From: Tillandsia leiboldiana
Lineage: Eukaryota; Streptophyta; Magnoliopsida; Poales; Bromeliaceae
Length of the DNA stretch: 64,000 nt
Assembly (NCBI GenBank): GCA_029204045.2
Contig: JAQNDB010000091.1
Location: 62,001-126,000, forward strand
Direction of reading: 5' to 3'
Shown: piece by piece, positions 55,248 through 64,000 of the stretch
Layout: every line of letters starts with the position of its first letter
How positions within the stretch are numbered: the stretch's first letter is position 1
Position numbers and translations under genes: made by a program
The notes under the pieces: model-generated
The model's input: the letters and a program-made list of their open reading frames with translations, nothing else
Databases searched by the model: none
What the model was told of the DNA's origin: nothing

Positions 55248-56077
55248 GCACGGCGTCTCAACTACAAAGTGTCTCACAAGGCGTAGCACACACAATCTCT
55301 AACCACATCAGTTGGGGTCTCGTACACATACAACCAAACAATACACATGATATTCTAGCATTCACTTAGAGCATAGAGGCCGGTGTTTTGAAAGGATAAA
55401 TAATCACAAGGTTTTGAAAGCGGCATCCACACGACGCCATCGTTTATGAAAACAGTTCGCAAACACATAAATCCCATAAGGTTTGTAAAGCTCGGTGCCC
55501 ACTCGACACCCACGTTTTAAAAGTAGTTTTCGCAATCGGTTTTCTTTGCTTTCCATCGTTCAAAACGGCCAAGTAAGAGAGAACGTAGAATTCATTCAAT
55601 TATTCGAAAAGGAAAAAGGGCAACATCCACTTCGACCCCACGGGGGTGTCGCAATCCACAACTAGCTACCATGAATAATAAAAGAAAAGGGAAAGAAGAG
55701 TCACTGTATCTGAAGTCACCCAAAAATCAGATCAGCACCCTCGCGTCCTCACCGGCGCCCTAGCACTCGCCCCTGGACGAACCTATCACGGAGTGGGAAG
55801 TCAGTGACTAGAAATAGCATGATAAGCGTAGTAAACAAAGATAAGGCAAACCACAAACACCGGAGCAACTATCCCTCCCATGCATCTTCCACCATAACCA
55901 CACCCTGTATCAAAACAACATCGGGCACCTTCCCCGATGCCCACCGCCGAGCACCTGCCTCGGCCGCCGAGCACCTGCCTCGACATCACCGCTCACACCC
56001 CCCACCCATGGGGGCCCCCATTCCTAACGCCACCGTCGTGTGGGGTACACGGGTCAACGTACCACTTTTCCGGAAAA

Positions 56078-56111
56078 GCACACCCTTGCGGTGGCCAAAC
56101 CGCGGGTGTGC
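56078..56111 (-). other. Conserved nested hairpin, B LTR
   Basis: Outer stem GCACACCC/GGGTGTGC, inner stem GCGGT/ACCGC, with the palindrome CTTTTCCGGAAAAG next to it (56066-56079). It shows the A/T version of the outer stem, as in D. Confidence 0.75.
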
Positions 56112-56444
56112 GTGTAGCAAAACTTGAGCCTCAGATTGACATTAAGTATCATAACATAACAGGGTTAGTGCATAAACAGAAGGAGACTGACAATTCCACC
56201 TTGCCCCAACATGCTATTTCTAACAGTTAAACCCCATTCCCGAAATCCCCGGGAACGTACCCACCTTGTGTGCGTCGTCCTGCGTTCGTCCAGTCCGCGT
56301 CTGTGCACCAGTCGCCAACAGCGTCCCGCACTCCTGAAGGAACAAGGGCAAGTCAAGACTTAGAAGTCCGAAGCTTACAACGACTCCCAACAGCGTGCGG
56401 CGGAGTTCTTCGCACAGCACCGGCCCGTGCGACGAATACTCTGC

Positions 56445-57345
56445 CTGGGCGCAGCCCCGCGCGGCACCAGCCCGCGCGGGCGCCCCTCCTGCGGTGCGGG
56501 GCGACCCCGCGCGGCACCAGCCCAGGCGGGCGCCCCTCCTGCGGGCGGCCCCGCGCGGCCGGGCGCCGCGCGGGCGCGCTGCTCGCGGTGCGGGGCGACC
56601 CCGCGCGGCACCAGCCCGCGCGGGCGCCCCTCCTACGGGCCGCCCCGCGCGGCCGAGCGCCGCGCGGGCGCGCTGCCCGCGGTGCGGGGCGACCCCGCGC
56701 GGCACCAGCCCGCGCGGGTGCCCCCCTCTTGCGGGCGGCCCCGCGCGGCCGAGCGCCGCGCGGGCACGCTGCCCGCGGTGCGGGGCGGCCCCGCGCGGCA
56801 CCAGCCCGCGCGGCACCAGCCCGCGCGGGCGCCCCCCTCTTGCGGGCGGCCCCGCGCGGCCGAGCGCCGCGCGGGCGCGCTGCCCGCGGTGCGGGGCGGC
56901 CCCGCGCGGCACCAGCCCGCGCGGGCGCCCCCCTCTTGCGGGCGGCCCCGCGCGGCCGAGCGCCGCGCGGGCGCGCTGCCCGCGGTGCGGGGCGGCCCCG
57001 CGCGGCACCAGCCCGCGCGGGCGCCCCCTCTTCCGGGCGGCCCCGCGCGGCCGAGCGCCGCGCGGGTGCGCTGCCCGCGGTGCGGGGCGCCCCCGCGCGG
57101 CACCAGCCCGCGCGGGCGCCCCCTCTTGCGGGCGGCCCCGCGCGGCCGAGCGCCGCGCGGGCGCGCTGCCCGCGGTGCGGGGCGGCCCCGCGCGGCACCA
57201 GCCCGCGCGGGCGCCCCCTCTTGTGGGCGGCCCCGCGCGGCCGAGTGTCACGCGGCGCGCTGCCCGCGGCGTGGGGCGACCCCGCGCGGCACCTGCCCAC
57301 ACGGCGCCCCACCTGCGGCCGGCCCCGCGCGCAGCGATGCGCGAC
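56445..57345 (-). repeat. GC-rich tandem array in B LTR
   Basis: About nine units of roughly 98 bp, containing CGCGCGGCACCAGCCC and GCCGAGCGCCGCGCGG. Bracketed by a donor-like GAG/GTGAGT (57424) and an acceptor-like CCTTCAG (56334) on the minus strand. The very long ORFs seen on both strands reflect composition only. Confidence 0.85.
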
Positions 57346-57928
57346 GGCGCCGCCCCTTCTCCCTCCTCGTGACCAACAAAAGAAAAAGGGGAGATTCCCC
57401 CAAACGGAAACATATCCGACTCACCTCGATGTGTGATAGAGGAGGAGAAGGAGGGATCGTCCGCTTGCCTCCACCGGTCCACCCTTGCCCGTGCGCTTGG
57501 TTATTCTTTGCCGGCGGCTACGAGGGAGGAAGAAGAGGAAGAAGAAAAGAGGCGGCCACCAAAAGAAATAAGAGGAACCCTAATCCTCTTTCCCCCACGG
57601 CTATATATATATACTAAAGGAATTAGGGTTTACCTTAAATGGTGTGCGGGCTGCCAACACGGATCCCGAGGCGTCTAAGGGGGACCCCAACTTCGAGAAT
57701 TAATTCTGGTCAGACCGGGAGTCGGAAAAATAAACCGATCGCGCCCACGCGCTCCGTTCCGCGAGCTCTACCGCCTAAAATTATTTGCGGGCCCCGACGG
57801 TCTGTCCGGAAAAACACCAAAAATGAGGCCCCCCGGTCAGGCATTACAAGAAGAGGGTGACCAGAAGGGTTAAGGAAAAGCCGGGTCTTACACCACTTAC
57901 CGCTAAAAACAAGTTTCGTCCCCGAAAC

Positions 57929-60900
57929 TTAATCTTCCCCAGCGGCGAACAGGTCCGGGTAGCACTCCCTTATCTTTGACTCGGGTTCCCAAGTTGCCTC
58001 ACGCTCTTCTTGATTGCTCCAAAGCACCTTTACGTAGGGAATTGTCCGACTACGCAGCTTTTTGTCCTCCCGGGCTAGGATCCGCACCGGTACTTCCGCG
58101 AAACTTAAATCCTCCTTGAGTTCAATCGCGGAGGCGTCAAGCACTCGCGATGGGTCGGGGAGGTATTTCCGAAGCATGGATACGTGGAACACATCATGAA
58201 CGCGGTCAAGGTTCGGTGGTAGGGCGAGGCGGTAGGCTACCGGGCCGATGCGCTCCAGAATCTCAAACGGCCCTATGTACCGCGGGCTCAACTTGCCCCT
58301 CAACCCAAACCGCTTCACCCCCTTTGACGGCGACACCCGCAGTAACACGTGTTCTCCCACCTGGAATTCCAAGTCGCGACGTCTCTGGTCTGCGTAGCTC
58401 TTTTGCCGGCTCTGGGCGGTCGCCAAACGTCGCCTGATGAGGCGCACTCTTTCCTCTGTCTCGGCCACTAGGTCCGGCCCCAAAAACTTTCTCTCCCCCA
58501 GATCGTCCCAGCAGATCGGGGATCTACAGCGTCTGCCGTACAATGCTTCGTACGGCGCCATCTGAATGCTCGCTTGGTAGCTGTTGTTATAAGCGAACTC
58601 TGCAAGGGGTAGGTAGCGCGACCATCCGTCTCCCAAATCCAGCACGCACGCCCGAAGCATGTCCTCGAGTATCTGAATCACCCGCTCGGATTGCCCGTCC
58701 GTCTGGGGGTGAAAGGCTGAGCTGAAGTGTAACTTGGTCCCCAAGGCTCGTTGTAGACTCTTCCAAAAGTTCGAAACGAACCTCGTGTCCCTGTCCGAGG
58801 TGATCGTCGTCGGCACCCCGTGCAGCCTTACAATCTCGCTGAGGTAGACCTGTGCCAGCCGGTCGCGTGTCCAGGTCGTGTGGATGGGTAGGAAGTGAGC
58901 TGACTTCGTTAGCCGATCCACGACAACCCAGATGGCGTCGTGTCCCTGCTGCGAACGGGGGAATCCGGTGACAAAGTCCATTGTGATTTGCTCCCACTTC
59001 CATTCGGGCACGGGTAGAGGTTGCAATTTCCCCGCCGGCCGTTGATGCTCGGCTTTCACCTGTTGGCAAATCAAACAGTGAGCCACGAACAGCGTCACAT
59101 CTCCCTTCAATCTTGGCCACCAGAAGGTCTGTCGGATATCCCGGTACATCTTGGTGCCTCCAGGGTGCGCCACGTAGGGCGCGCAATGTGCTTCAGTCAG
59201 GATTTCTTTCTTTAGATCCGGCAGATCGGGCACGCAGATCCGCCCTCGGAACCGAAGGGTGCCGTCCGTTCCCACTGCAAAGTCTCCTTCCTGCTCCGGT
59301 GAAATCCTATCTCGTTCCAGCTGCAGCTGTGGATCCGCACCTTGGCCTTCCCGAATCCTCTCCAATAGGGTCGGCGCGACTGTTAGGGTCAACAATCGCT
59401 CAACCGTCCCTGCTGGTACCACTTCCAACCTCAATCGTGAAAATTCCGCGATCAAGTCATTCTGCTGCGTGATCGCGCCCGCCGAAATTCCTTCTGCTTG
59501 TCCCTTCCTGCTTAGAGCATCGGCTACCACATTTGCTTTCCCCGGGTGGTACTGGATGGTTAAGTCGTAGTCCTTCAGTAGCTCCAACCACCTCCTCTGC
59601 CGTAGGTTAAGCTCCTTCTGGGTGAAAAGGTACTTAAGGCTTTGGTGGTCCGAGAACACGTTGCAATGCACACCGTAGAGGTAGTGCCTCCACAGTTTCA
59701 GAACGAAGACCACTGCGGCAAGTTCCAAGTCATGGATCGGGTAGTTCTGTTCGTAATCCTTGAGTTGTCTTGAAGCATAGGCAATGACTCTTCCTTGCTG
59801 CATTAGTACTCCTCCCAGTCCTATTCGCGATGCATCGCAATAGACTTCGTAGTCTTCTCCAGGGGTTGGTAAGGCAAGCACAGGCGCTCTTGTTAACCGT
59901 TTCTTAAGTTCTTCAAAGTTCTCTTGGCATTGGACCGTCCAAATGAACTTTACTCCTTTCCGGGTTAGGCGGTTCAGAGGGGTCGCAATCTTCGAGAAAC
60001 CCTCCACGAAACGTCTGTAGTATCCCGCAAGGCCCAAGAAGCTGCGCACCTCTGTCACTGTGGTCGGCTGGGGCCAGTCGGTCACCGACTCCACCTTCTT
60101 GGGATCCACTGCGACTCCTGCTGCTGAAATGATATGCCCTAGAAACCCCACTTCGCGAAGCCAGAATTCGCATTTCTTAAGTTTTGCGAACAGCTCCTGC
60201 TCCCTAAGGGTCTGTAGAACAATTCGTAGGTGCTCCTCGTGCTTCTCATCGGTGGTGGAGTAAATTAGGATGTCGTCGATGAAGACCACAACGAACTGAT
60301 CCAGGAAGGGTCTGAAAACTCGGTTCATCATGTCCATGAACACCGCTGGGGCATTGGTAAGCCCGAACGGCATTACTGTGAACTCGTAATGGCCATACCG
60401 AGTCCGGAATGCCGTCTTCGGAATATCCTCGTCTCGAACTCTGAGTTGGTGGTAGCCCGACTGCAGGTCGATTTTTGAGAAGACAGTTGCACCCCGCAGC
60501 TGGTCAAAGAGGTCATCAATCCTAGGTAAGGGGTACTTGTTTTTCACTGTGACTTTGTTGATTTCCCGGTAGTCGATGCACAACCGCAAGCTCCCGTCTT
60601 TCTTTCGTACAAAGAGTACAGGTGCGCCCCAAGGGGACACACTCGGTCGGATAAACCCCTTGTCCAGAAGGTCCTCTAGCTGCGCCTTAAGTTCCTTCAG
60701 CTCCGCGAAGGCCATCCTGTAGGGGGCCTTCGTGATTGGTCGAGTGCCGGGTGGAAGCTCAATAGGAAAGACAACTTCTCGCTCAGGGGGTAAACCAGGT
60801 AGTTCGGCCGGAAAAACATCTGGGAAGTCCCTCACCACAGTGATGTCGGGGAGTGCCGTGGAGGATCCGGCGGCCAGGGCCACCGACACCAAGTAGGCCA

Positions 60901-62722
60901 TACACCCGCCCTCTACCAACTTTCTGGCTCGGGATGCAGGAATCATGGAAGAAAAGGAAACGCTCTTGCAAGCCAAGTACACGTTCTCCGGAAAATCGGG
61001 GTACATCAGTCGTACCTCGCGCTTCTCACAGTCTATGACCGCAAGGTACCACGTGAGCCAATCCATTCCGAGCACTACATCATACTCTTTCAATGGAATG
61101 ACTACCAGATCCCAGGGGCACGGAAGCCTTCCCATCCATATAGGGCAGGAAGGCACCATGTTGCGTGCCTCCAAGGATCCCCCCGCGGTGTGAACGGTCA
61201 TCAAACTGGGTAAGGGTCTCAACTCAAAATCATGGGTCAGTGCGAAGTCTCGAGACATAAACGAGAGGGTCGCCCCGGTGTCAAAAAGGGTTCTAGCGCG
61301 ATAAACAGAAGCAAGAGTGATACCTGCGACGACGTGCTCAGACGGGTGTGTCTCCTGCTGACCCATCGAATAGACGCGGCCTCCCGAAGGCGGTGGCTTT
61401 TCCCCTACAGATCGGGGTGCTGGCGGTCTGGGGGCTGACGTCATAGGCGCTTTTCCCCGCCCTGCGTGCTGGGGTGAAGGCACGGAGGCTGCTGAAGATG
61501 TGGTGCCTTGGTTCAGGGGACAGTTGAAACGGAAGTGTCCCTGCTTGCCACATCGGAAACAATGGTCCTGTCTCTTGGAGCAATCCATCACTCGGTGCGC
61601 CCCGCCGCAGATCACGCATGAGCGATCCTCCGGGCGTTGTCCCTCTCCTGGCGCTCCCCTGGTCCTTTGCTGGGGTCTCCACCGCTTAGGGGGCCGATTC
61701 CCGCTGGAGGAGCCCCCTCCCCCTGAAGTCGTCTGGGTCCGCTTCCTGTCGTCTTGCTGGTGGGAGCCTTCCCTTCGGGCGCGCGTGACGGCAAAGCCTC
61801 GTTCCACGATGGTGGCTCGGTCGACCACCTTCTGAAAGGTATGTAGATCCGCCGCGTCCACCACTTGGAAAATGTCAGTCCTCAATCCATCCACAAACAG
61901 TTGTGCCTTATGGGATTCGTCCCGAATGACGAACGGGACACAGTTCGCCAGTCTCACGAACTCCCTCTGGTACTCCATTACTGTTTTGGTTCCCTGCCTG
62001 ATGTGGTTTAGGTCGTCCTCCAGTTGTTTCTTCACGCTATTGGTAAAGAACGCCCCGAATAGCTGCTGTTTAAAGGTAGTCCATGACGGAAGGGTAGCGC
62101 CCGACGCAGAGTCGGGGCGTACGGTCTTCCACCAAATGCGGGCATTCCCCTCGAGCAAGTGGGCGGCCAGGGGGACCCGCTCGTGGTCTTCCATCAATAG
62201 GTCCTCGAATAATTTCTCCATTGTATCCACCCATTTCTCCACAACCCAGGGGTCTGTCGTGTCCCCCTCGAACGTTGGCGGGTCGTATTTCTTGAAGTCG
62301 GCCAGGTTGGCGCGCACACGGTCTCGCTCGTTTGGTAGATTCGCCCCCTCCTTCGCGACGTTGGCGGTCGCGGCGGGAGTGGGTAACACTACCGTCACAC
62401 TCGGAGCAATTCCGACGATTGGTGTCGCCGCCGGCCCTGCCGTTGCCGTCGAAGGGGCCACCTCTGGCGCCGAGGCCCGGGTGGGGGCAGCCCCTCCTTC
62501 GGTCTCCATCACCGGTGCAGCTGGCCCCGGGAGAGGGCCCGGGGCAACCTCTGCCGTCGCAGCGGCCTGCTGTTGCTGCGTCAGTTGGCGCACGCGGTCG
62601 TTCAGGGCTGCCAACTGTTCCGCCATCTCTTGTAGCTGCTGCCTTAGGAGCTGATTCTCCGCAGTCATCGCTTCCGCTGCGTCCGCCCCCGTGTCCTCGG
62701 CTGTGGATCTAGTCCTGGCCAT
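57929..62722 (-). CDS. Gypsy B gag-pol polyprotein, intact (1597 aa)
   Basis: A single ORF encodes all functions for retrotransposition. In order: N-terminal coiled coil (about 20-55), Pro/Ala linker, capsid of the retrotrans_gag type (about 135-300), knuckles CVICGGAHRVMDC and CFRCGKQGHFRFNC (about 369-401), aspartic protease (FDTGATLSF, about 480), RT (about 660-840; catalytic FIDDILIYS near 815), RNase H (YCDAS near 960, DLELAAVVF), integrase zinc site (EAHCAPYVAH, HCLICQQ), core Asp/Asp/Glu (about 1249, 1310, 1346), and a chromodomain-like tail (VRILAREDKKL, EATWEPESKI). Chromodomains of chromoviruses direct insertion to heterochromatin. No stop or frameshift was found. Start ATG 62722 gives MARTRST. 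The stop codon begins the stem-loop at 57911-57930. Confidence 0.93.
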   Translation of the reverse strand: MARTRSTAEDTGADAAEAMTAENQLLRQQLQEMAEQLAALNDRVRQLTQQQQAAATAEVAPGPLPGPAAPVMETEGGAAPTRASAPEVAPSTATAGPAATPIVGIAPSVTVVLPTPAATANVAKEGANLPNERDRVRANLADFKKYDPPTFEGDTTDPWVVEKWVDTMEKLFEDLLMEDHERVPLAAHLLEGNARIWWKTVRPDSASGATLPSWTTFKQQLFGAFFTNSVKKQLEDDLNHIRQGTKTVMEYQREFVRLANCVPFVIRDESHKAQLFVDGLRTDIFQVVDAADLHTFQKVVDRATIVERGFAVTRARREGSHQQDDRKRTQTTSGGGGSSSGNRPPKRWRPQQRTRGAPGEGQRPEDRSCVICGGAHRVMDCSKRQDHCFRCGKQGHFRFNCPLNQGTTSSAASVPSPQHAGRGKAPMTSAPRPPAPRSVGEKPPPSGGRVYSMGQQETHPSEHVVAGITLASVYRARTLFDTGATLSFMSRDFALTHDFELRPLPSLMTVHTAGGSLEARNMVPSCPIWMGRLPCPWDLVVIPLKEYDVVLGMDWLTWYLAVIDCEKREVRLMYPDFPENVYLACKSVSFSSMIPASRARKLVEGGCMAYLVSVALAAGSSTALPDITVVRDFPDVFPAELPGLPPEREVVFPIELPPGTRPITKAPYRMAFAELKELKAQLEDLLDKGFIRPSVSPWGAPVLFVRKKDGSLRLCIDYREINKVTVKNKYPLPRIDDLFDQLRGATVFSKIDLQSGYHQLRVRDEDIPKTAFRTRYGHYEFTVMPFGLTNAPAVFMDMMNRVFRPFLDQFVVVFIDDILIYSTTDEKHEEHLRIVLQTLREQELFAKLKKCEFWLREVGFLGHIISAAGVAVDPKKVESVTDWPQPTTVTEVRSFLGLAGYYRRFVEGFSKIATPLNRLTRKGVKFIWTVQCQENFEELKKRLTRAPVLALPTPGEDYEVYCDASRIGLGGVLMQQGRVIAYASRQLKDYEQNYPIHDLELAAVVFVLKLWRHYLYGVHCNVFSDHQSLKYLFTQKELNLRQRRWLELLKDYDLTIQYHPGKANVVADALSRKGQAEGISAGAITQQNDLIAEFSRLRLEVVPAGTVERLLTLTVAPTLLERIREGQGADPQLQLERDRISPEQEGDFAVGTDGTLRFRGRICVPDLPDLKKEILTEAHCAPYVAHPGGTKMYRDIRQTFWWPRLKGDVTLFVAHCLICQQVKAEHQRPAGKLQPLPVPEWKWEQITMDFVTGFPRSQQGHDAIWVVVDRLTKSAHFLPIHTTWTRDRLAQVYLSEIVRLHGVPTTITSDRDTRFVSNFWKSLQRALGTKLHFSSAFHPQTDGQSERVIQILEDMLRACVLDLGDGWSRYLPLAEFAYNNSYQASIQMAPYEALYGRRCRSPICWDDLGERKFLGPDLVAETEERVRLIRRRLATAQSRQKSYADQRRRDLEFQVGEHVLLRVSPSKGVKRFGLRGKLSPRYIGPFEILERIGPVAYRLALPPNLDRVHDVFHVSMLRKYLPDPSRVLDASAIELKEDLSFAEVPVRILAREDKKLRSRTIPYVKVLWSNQEEREATWEPESKIRECYPDLFAAGED

Positions 62723-62944
62723 GATCTGAACATTTGCACGAACCAGTTATTCCTAGTTTAAATAAAACGGCACGCCACTAGTGCTGGCACTAGAGGGAGA
62801 AAAGAAAAAGAACACTAATTCCCCCCCCCCCCCTTTCCCTCAACGAGCACTCGCGTTTTATTTATCCCGTGTTCACTTTATTACTCAGTAGCCAGAGTAT
62901 TGCGCCCGTGGATGTTAGGCCCCGACTGTTGTGGTTAAAGTTTA
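62723..62944 (-). other. Leader of Gypsy B between PBS and gag, with poly-G
   Basis: About 220 nt of untranslated leader. A run of 13 C on the plus strand (62821-62833) is poly-G in the RNA sense and corresponds to the G runs of A and C. Confidence 0.75.
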
Positions 62945-62958
62945 CCGCTCTGATACCA
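62945..62958 (-). other. Primer-binding site, Gypsy B
   Basis: Minus strand TGGTATCAGAGCGG, 8 nt after the LTR end CGTGACA. Perfect initiator Met tRNA site. Confidence 0.87.
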
Positions 62959-62966
62959 TCTTAATC

Positions 62967-64000
62967 TGTCACGCCCCGGGGGTTCAAATCGCGCGGAAGA
63001 GGAGCCACCGATGCCCCTGAATCAGCCATATATTTTTTTTTGTAAAACATTACTCCCCGGCGCGTGCCCAGACCCGCCGCATACACAAATTCATTCTGCA
63101 AATGGGCAGAGTCTCCTTTGTATATGCACGGCGTCTCAACTACAAAGTGTCTCACAAGGCGTAGCACACACAATCTCTAACCACATCAGTTGGGGTCTCG
63201 TACACATACAACCAAACAATACACATGATATTCTAGCATTCACTTAGAGCATAGAGGCCGGTGTTTTGAAAGGATAAATAATCACAAGGTTTTGAAAGCG
63301 GCATCCACACGACGCCATCGTTTATGAAAACAGTTCGCAAACACATAAATCCCATAAGGTTTGTAAAGCTCGGTGCCCACTCGACACCCACGTTTTAAAA
63401 GTAGTTTTCGCAATCGGTTTTCTTTGCTTTCCATCGTTCAAAACGGCCAAGTAAGAGAGAACGTAGAATTCATTCAATTATTCGAAAAGGAAAAAGGGCA
63501 ACATCCACTTCGACCCCACGGGGGTGTCGCAATCCACAACTAGCTACCATGAATAATAAAAGAAAAGGGAAAGAAGAGTCACTGTATCTGAAGTCACCCA
63601 AAAATCAGATCAGCACCCTCGCGTCCTCACCGGCGCCCTAGCACTCGCCCCTGGACGAACCTGTCACGGAGTGGGAAGTCAGTGACTAGAAATAGCATGA
63701 TAAGCGTAGTAAACAAAGATAAGGCAAACCACAAACACCGGAGCAACTATCCCTCCCATGCATCTTCCACCATAACCACACCCTGTATCAAAACAACATC
63801 GGGCACCTTCCCCGATGCCCACCGCCGAGCACCTGCCTCGCAAAACAACATCGGGCACCTTCCCCGATGCCCACCGCCGAGCACCTGCCTCGGCCGCCGA
63901 GCACCTGCCTCGACATCACCGCTCACACCCCCCACCCATGGGGGCCCCCATTCCTAACGCCACCGTCGCGTGGGGTACACGGGTCAACGTACCACTTTTC
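62967..64000 (-). repeat. Gypsy B 5' LTR, partial
   Basis: The first 1034 bp (plus-strand view) of the LTR, matching 44809-44970 plus 55253-56070. Differences: A/G at the acceptor-like CGTGACAG (63662; the 3' LTR has CGTGATAG), T/C near 63968, and a 54-bp direct duplication around 63785-63894 that doubles the AACATCGGGCACC hairpin region. Confidence 0.92.

Larger units (their letters stand above)
55253..57892 (-). repeat. Gypsy B 3' LTR, proximal 2.6 kb
   Basis: On the minus strand it begins TGTAAGACCCGG (57892) and continues into 44970-44809 after Copia II; total about 2.8 kb. It carries the GC array, splice-like sites, the nested hairpin (56111-56078), GCAGGTG-loop hairpins (about 55930-55985) and U5 hairpins (about 55420-55510). 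Confidence 0.92.
44809..64000 (-). mobile_element. Gypsy B: apparently complete autonomous Tekay-like element (5' LTR runs off the window)
   Basis: Minus strand: 5' LTR (64000-62967, incomplete), PBS, poly-G, single gag-pol ORF, stem-loop, 3' LTR (57892-55253 and 44970-44809, split by Copia II). The visible parts of the two LTRs differ at about two sites plus a 54-bp duplication (63841-63894). The right TSD is outside the window. Confidence 0.9.

Noticed and set aside
56220..57617. ORFs of 319-420 codons on both strands
   Set aside because: Same reason: GC array of the B LTR, no codon-level conservation and overlapping in opposite frames.
60783..62712. Several plus-strand ORFs of 60-260 codons
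   Set aside because: Antisense to the intact B gag-pol ORF; no independent motif.
1..64000. tRNA, rRNA, host exons
   Set aside because: No cloverleaf or rRNA sequence was recognised, and every long conserved ORF is a retrotransposon protein. Small RNAs or short exons cannot be excluded by eye.

Overview
The window is repeat-dense plant nuclear DNA. I find no host gene, rRNA, tRNA or CRISPR array; almost every base can be placed in an LTR retrotransposon. Typical plant hallmarks are present: primer-binding sites TGGTATCAGAGC, Ty1/copia gag-pol of the SIRE/Maximus type, and Ty3/gypsy gag-pol of the chromovirus (Tekay/Del) type. The species cannot be named from what is visible; a flowering plant with a large, retrotransposon-rich genome fits.

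Layout. 1-6082 is a near-copy of 13559-19684 (part of Copia I plus the adjoining gypsy gag), ending in a 100-N gap (6083-6182). Copia I (minus, 6183-18980) carries 3' LTR, polypurine tract, an extra ORF, RT-RNase H, a solo LTR of a second copia subfamily (12673-14065, TSD CTTTG) inserted inside pol, gag-PR-INT, and 5' LTR. Gypsy D (plus, 18981-25036) is the host of Copia I on its left and of Copia III in its 3' LTR. Copia III (plus, 25037-28669) has an internal duplication LTR-gag-LTR-gag. Gypsy A (plus, 28670-44808 and beyond) sits in the second gag copy of Copia III. Inside A lie element C (plus, 32371-41104, TSD GCACC, gag only, nearly identical 3.1-kb LTRs) and gypsy B (minus, 44809 to beyond 64000). 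Inside the 3' LTR of B lies Copia II (minus, 44971-55247, TSD GCACG, LTRs differing at about three sites). The deepest chain is therefore D > Copia III > A > B > Copia II, five levels.

How the parts work together. B has an uninterrupted 1597-codon gag-pol with all catalytic motifs and nearly identical LTRs, so it is the only visible candidate for an autonomous donor of enzymes. A, C and D encode a different, capsid-less gag-like protein: a coiled coil plus two pairs of CCHC zinc knuckles. C encodes only this protein and has moved very recently, which implies help in trans. Copia II lost protease and integrase but is also very young; its extra ORF is intact and appears to have its own TATA box, upstream palindrome array and a 5'UTR intron.

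The most unusual signals are in the LTRs. The copia LTRs carry a tandem array of hairpins with one constant six-base loop (TGGATT) and different but self-complementary stems. The gypsy LTRs carry at least three further hairpin modules with constant loops and covarying stems, conserved across four LTR subfamilies. These look like structured leader RNAs and are the best candidates for something undescribed. All coordinates were read by eye and may be off by a base or two.
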